Shown here in pieces: positions 61,813-64,000 of a stretch of 64,000 bases of DNA. Within the stretch, counting starts at the first letter, position 1. The number at the start of each line of letters is the position of its first letter. Position numbers and translations under genes: made by a program. The DNA comes from Nostoc parmelioides FACHB-3921 (GTDB lineage: Bacteria; Cyanobacteriota; Cyanobacteriia; Cyanobacteriales; Nostocaceae), in the NCBI RefSeq assembly GCF_014696625.1, contig NZ_JACJQL010000011.1:90352-154351 (forward strand), read 5' to 3'. The notes below the pieces were generated by a model. That model saw only the letters and a list, made by a program, of their open reading frames with translations. It did no database searches and had not been told where the DNA came from.

Positions 61813-62614
61813 ACAAAGTTTAAAGTCAATCAAATTTCTGGTAAGTTTGCTCTCTTGGTGAGAGTTTCTATACTATTTTAGCTATTTTCTACTGTCAAAT
61901 GTGTAGCTTTTGAAAACATGAGCCAATTTTGCAGGTATCATAATTGTCATTTTTAACTTGCTAATTTTGTTACAAAGTTGATGGTAAACATTTTCCATTT
62001 ATTCTAGTCGTTGATTTGTTATGGTTCCTAGATATAACTGGTTAGTCATTGGTTAACTTCGGGTTAAGAGGCAAGTATTGAAAATTTGTGTTTGACATTT
62101 ATACCTATTAATTATTAACTCCAATAATCTAAATCCGTCAATAATGTAACATCTTGAAATAGTTTATTTAAGATTTTCCTGGCGATTTACTCTGTCGGAA
62201 ATAGTCATTAAAAATGCGAAATATTACTGAAGATATAAATACATTTTTACCCAACGAATAAATACAAAGCTAAAGATATAAGAAAATTTCAGCAATTAGA
62301 TAGAGCATAATTTTGATTACCAAAATTACATCCCGAAAAAATACACATGAATTTGCTAATGTGAATGTGCTGAGTGTGTCAGTTATTTTTTATTTTCATT
62401 ACTTTTACTGTAGGTTCTCATTCTAATCAATATGACCTTAGATTCGTCAATCTATATATAGGTAGATATAGGGGACTTCATAAAAAAATCCGTTTCAATC
62501 AAAATTAATTACCAATAATCTAAAAGAACGAATATCTCATATACATATAACAATCATATTGTAAATTGTAAAAATACTGATTACAATGGTCTATGTAATA
62601 CTATTGAAGTAATT
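61813..62614. other. AT-rich intergenic region
   Basis: These 802 bp carry no HIP1 sites and no frame I can support. A short palindromic stretch (TATATCTACCTATATATAG, near 62450-62470) is the only structure noted. The region borders a pseudogene and may be acquired DNA. Confidence 0.4.
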
Positions 62615-63103
62615 ATGCTTACTCCTGGTCTAAATTATTGGTATAAATCAGCACGAGATTTATTTGGTAAAGTATACCGAGACAAAGATAAATTGTATGA
62701 ATAAGTTAGCAACCAAGATCATGAGAGAATAGCTGATGCCGTATTCAATTTTGCAGTAACCGCGTATCATCTAAAAGATTGTTTAAAGCAGGAAGCAACA
62801 ACTTTTATTCCTCAAGATGTTGAAGACTATGTGAATGATAATAAGGTTCTAAGTATCTGTGCTGACCTATGTAATGGTACTCAACATCGAATTTTAACCC
62901 AACGTCTAAGATCAACGGCAATCGGTACTGGAAATTCTCCACTAAAGGTAAGTATGACAAGCATTACTTGTTCTAGTAGTATTGCTGTGACAGGGTTTAC
63001 ACCTGTAATTGATACATTAGAAGGAAATCAATATGACATTTTAAGCTGGGCAGATCAGGTAGTATTAGGATGGGAAGATTTCTTTACGAGACACGGTATC
63101 TAA
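62615..63103 (+). pseudogene. Hypothetical gene split by an in-frame stop
   Basis: From ATG 62615 the frame reads 29 residues (L-T-P-G-L-N-Y-W-Y-K-S-A-R), reaches TAA at 62702-62704, and continues open without a start for 132 further codons in the same frame to a TAA at 63101-63103. The text across the stop is continuous (K-L-Y-E-stop-V-S-N-Q-D-H-E-R-I-A-D), which suggests a nonsense change of a Gln or Glu codon. The whole would be 162 residues. I recognise no family. A sequencing error is the alternative explanation. Confidence 0.55.
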
Positions 63104-63113
63104 CCAACTACGG

Positions 63114-63692
63114 CTATACGAGACGAGTGATTTTTCGCTCTGTTATAGTAAAAGTAATTTCTTCTGACATATTTTCTCTTGATCTATTATTTTTTAATTT
63201 AAAAACGCTCTGTTTAGCTTGTGCCAAAATATCTTGGTTATTTATCTCAGCCAGTTTTGTAATTTCTAATGATTCTAATTTTTGAATCAAATAACTATAG
63301 AGTTCTAAACATTTTTCCTGATTATCTGCCTGATTCAACAAATCATCACAAGCAGTCAAAGTATCAAAAGCAAATTGATAATTTCCCTGCTCACAATGAT
63401 GATAAAAAGCCTCAACATAATCTGCTAAATCTTCTTCCCAATCCCAATTTTCTAGCCAATCACCTTCTATATCATCAACATAAAGATGAATATAATCAGC
63501 ACCATAATTTTGTTTATCTAGCTGCAATTGTTGGGATGCTTCCAGATAATTACCATCTACCTCAGAACTGGACTGATTATAAATCTTTACATCTGCTGCC
63601 AACTTAGGTTCTATAAATAAAGCTTTCTGTTTTAGAAGTTGTAACCTGCGTTTAATCTCACTAGCCTGTAGTCGAGTCCTCTTTTCCGTCAA
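63114..63692 (-). CDS. Hypothetical acidic helical protein
   Basis: A 192-residue soluble protein. The first 35 residues are basic, the middle is acidic and Tyr/Trp-rich (Y-V-D-D-I-E-G-D-W-L-E-N-W), and the helix pair F-Y-H-H-C-E-Q-G-N-Y and L-x-x-C-D-D-L-L resembles the start of a TPR array in cyanobacterial repeat proteins. It could be the remaining N-terminal part of a larger protein. The start is TTG at 63692 with GGAG about eight bases upstream. It converges with the pseudogene, 10 bp apart. Confidence 0.5.
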   Translation of the reverse strand: MTEKRTRLQASEIKRRLQLLKQKALFIEPKLAADVKIYNQSSSEVDGNYLEASQQLQLDKQNYGADYIHLYVDDIEGDWLENWDWEEDLADYVEAFYHHCEQGNYQFAFDTLTACDDLLNQADNQEKCLELYSYLIQKLESLEITKLAEINNQDILAQAKQSVFKLKNNRSRENMSEEITFTITERKITRLV

Positions 63693-63762
63693 GTAACATC
63701 TCCATTAGGGTTGATTTCGTTAATTCTATACCATCTTCCATCTCAACTATCTTCTTGAACCA

Positions 63763-63793
63763 AACAAAAATACCCCCCATTTCTGGAGGGTAT
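63763..63793 (-). terminator. Intrinsic terminator of psbA
   Basis: On the minus strand, ATACCCTCC and GGGGGGTAT form a nine-bp stem (one U-G pair) followed by TTTTTGTTTGG. It begins about 38 bp after the psbA stop. Confidence 0.85.
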
Positions 63794-63830
63794 TTTTTAT
63801 TTAACTAAGTTTATTAAGCTCAGTTAAGAA

Positions 63831-64000
<170 letters not shown>

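Overview
The window is chromosomal DNA from a filamentous, probably heterocyst-forming cyanobacterium of the Nostoc/Anabaena type. The evidence is the end of a psbA gene (photosystem II D1) at the right edge, pcyA (phycocyanobilin synthesis), a DevBCA-type exporter, a stand-alone Mo-nitrogenase C-terminal-domain protein, many HIP1 palindromes (GCGATCGC) and short heptamer tandem repeats typical of heterocystous cyanobacteria. I cannot name the species from sequence alone.

Layout, left to right. 1-700: end of ureC and a broken toxin-antitoxin pair. 690-7400: a response regulator/histidine kinase, an aldehyde dehydrogenase, a sulfite-oxidase-like protein, ribosomal protein L32, a membrane-anchored protein of unknown role, and a caspase-like protein whose catalytic His and Cys are replaced by Tyr and Asn. 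7400-14000: the Mo-nitrogenase-domain protein, an ion permease, RNase J, and dapA with asd, which share the aspartate/lysine/diaminopimelate pathway. 14876-19700: a protein quality-control block (tig, clpP, clpX) and an alpha/beta hydrolase. 19790-28230: small orphan genes, an FAD oxidoreductase, a YaaW-like protein, an O-antigen-ligase-like membrane protein, a structured non-coding stretch with a strong terminator, and two tandem MscS channels.

28240-31040 is an AT-rich accessory block: a small ORF, a HigB/HigA toxin-antitoxin pair and a DUF262-type/HNH nuclease-like gene that may act in phage defence. 31100-40000: uvrA, a HAD phosphatase, small membrane proteins and devB-devC-devA read leftward. 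40200-48500: a GFA-family protein tightly coupled to pcyA, a zinc-ribbon Ser/Thr kinase with membrane segments, a GPH symporter, a phosphoribosyltransferase, an auxin-efflux-type carrier and a VanY-type peptidase. 48690-54000: two GT4 glycosyltransferases and an exported beta-propeller-like protein. 54196-59483: mtnA, a CPA2 antiporter, a metallo-beta-lactamase-fold protein that has lost its metal ligands and lies just downstream of panD, panD itself, and ppa. 59600-64000: a DUF4386 membrane protein and MerR regulator, a small one-TM protein, a pseudogene, a hypothetical protein and psbA with its terminator.

Between the housekeeping genes, intergenic DNA is rich in repeats: heptamer arrays (TTTTGAA, GGGGATT, TTGACTA classes), fold-back elements and decayed fragments of accessory genes (PIN toxin, Uma2, DUF433). 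The strongest leads for new biology are the inactive-looking caspase homologue, the ligand-less MBL protein in the panD operon, the HigBA/DUF262-HNH block and a candidate small RNA near 25290-25364. All function calls come from reading motifs by eye; no database search was run.
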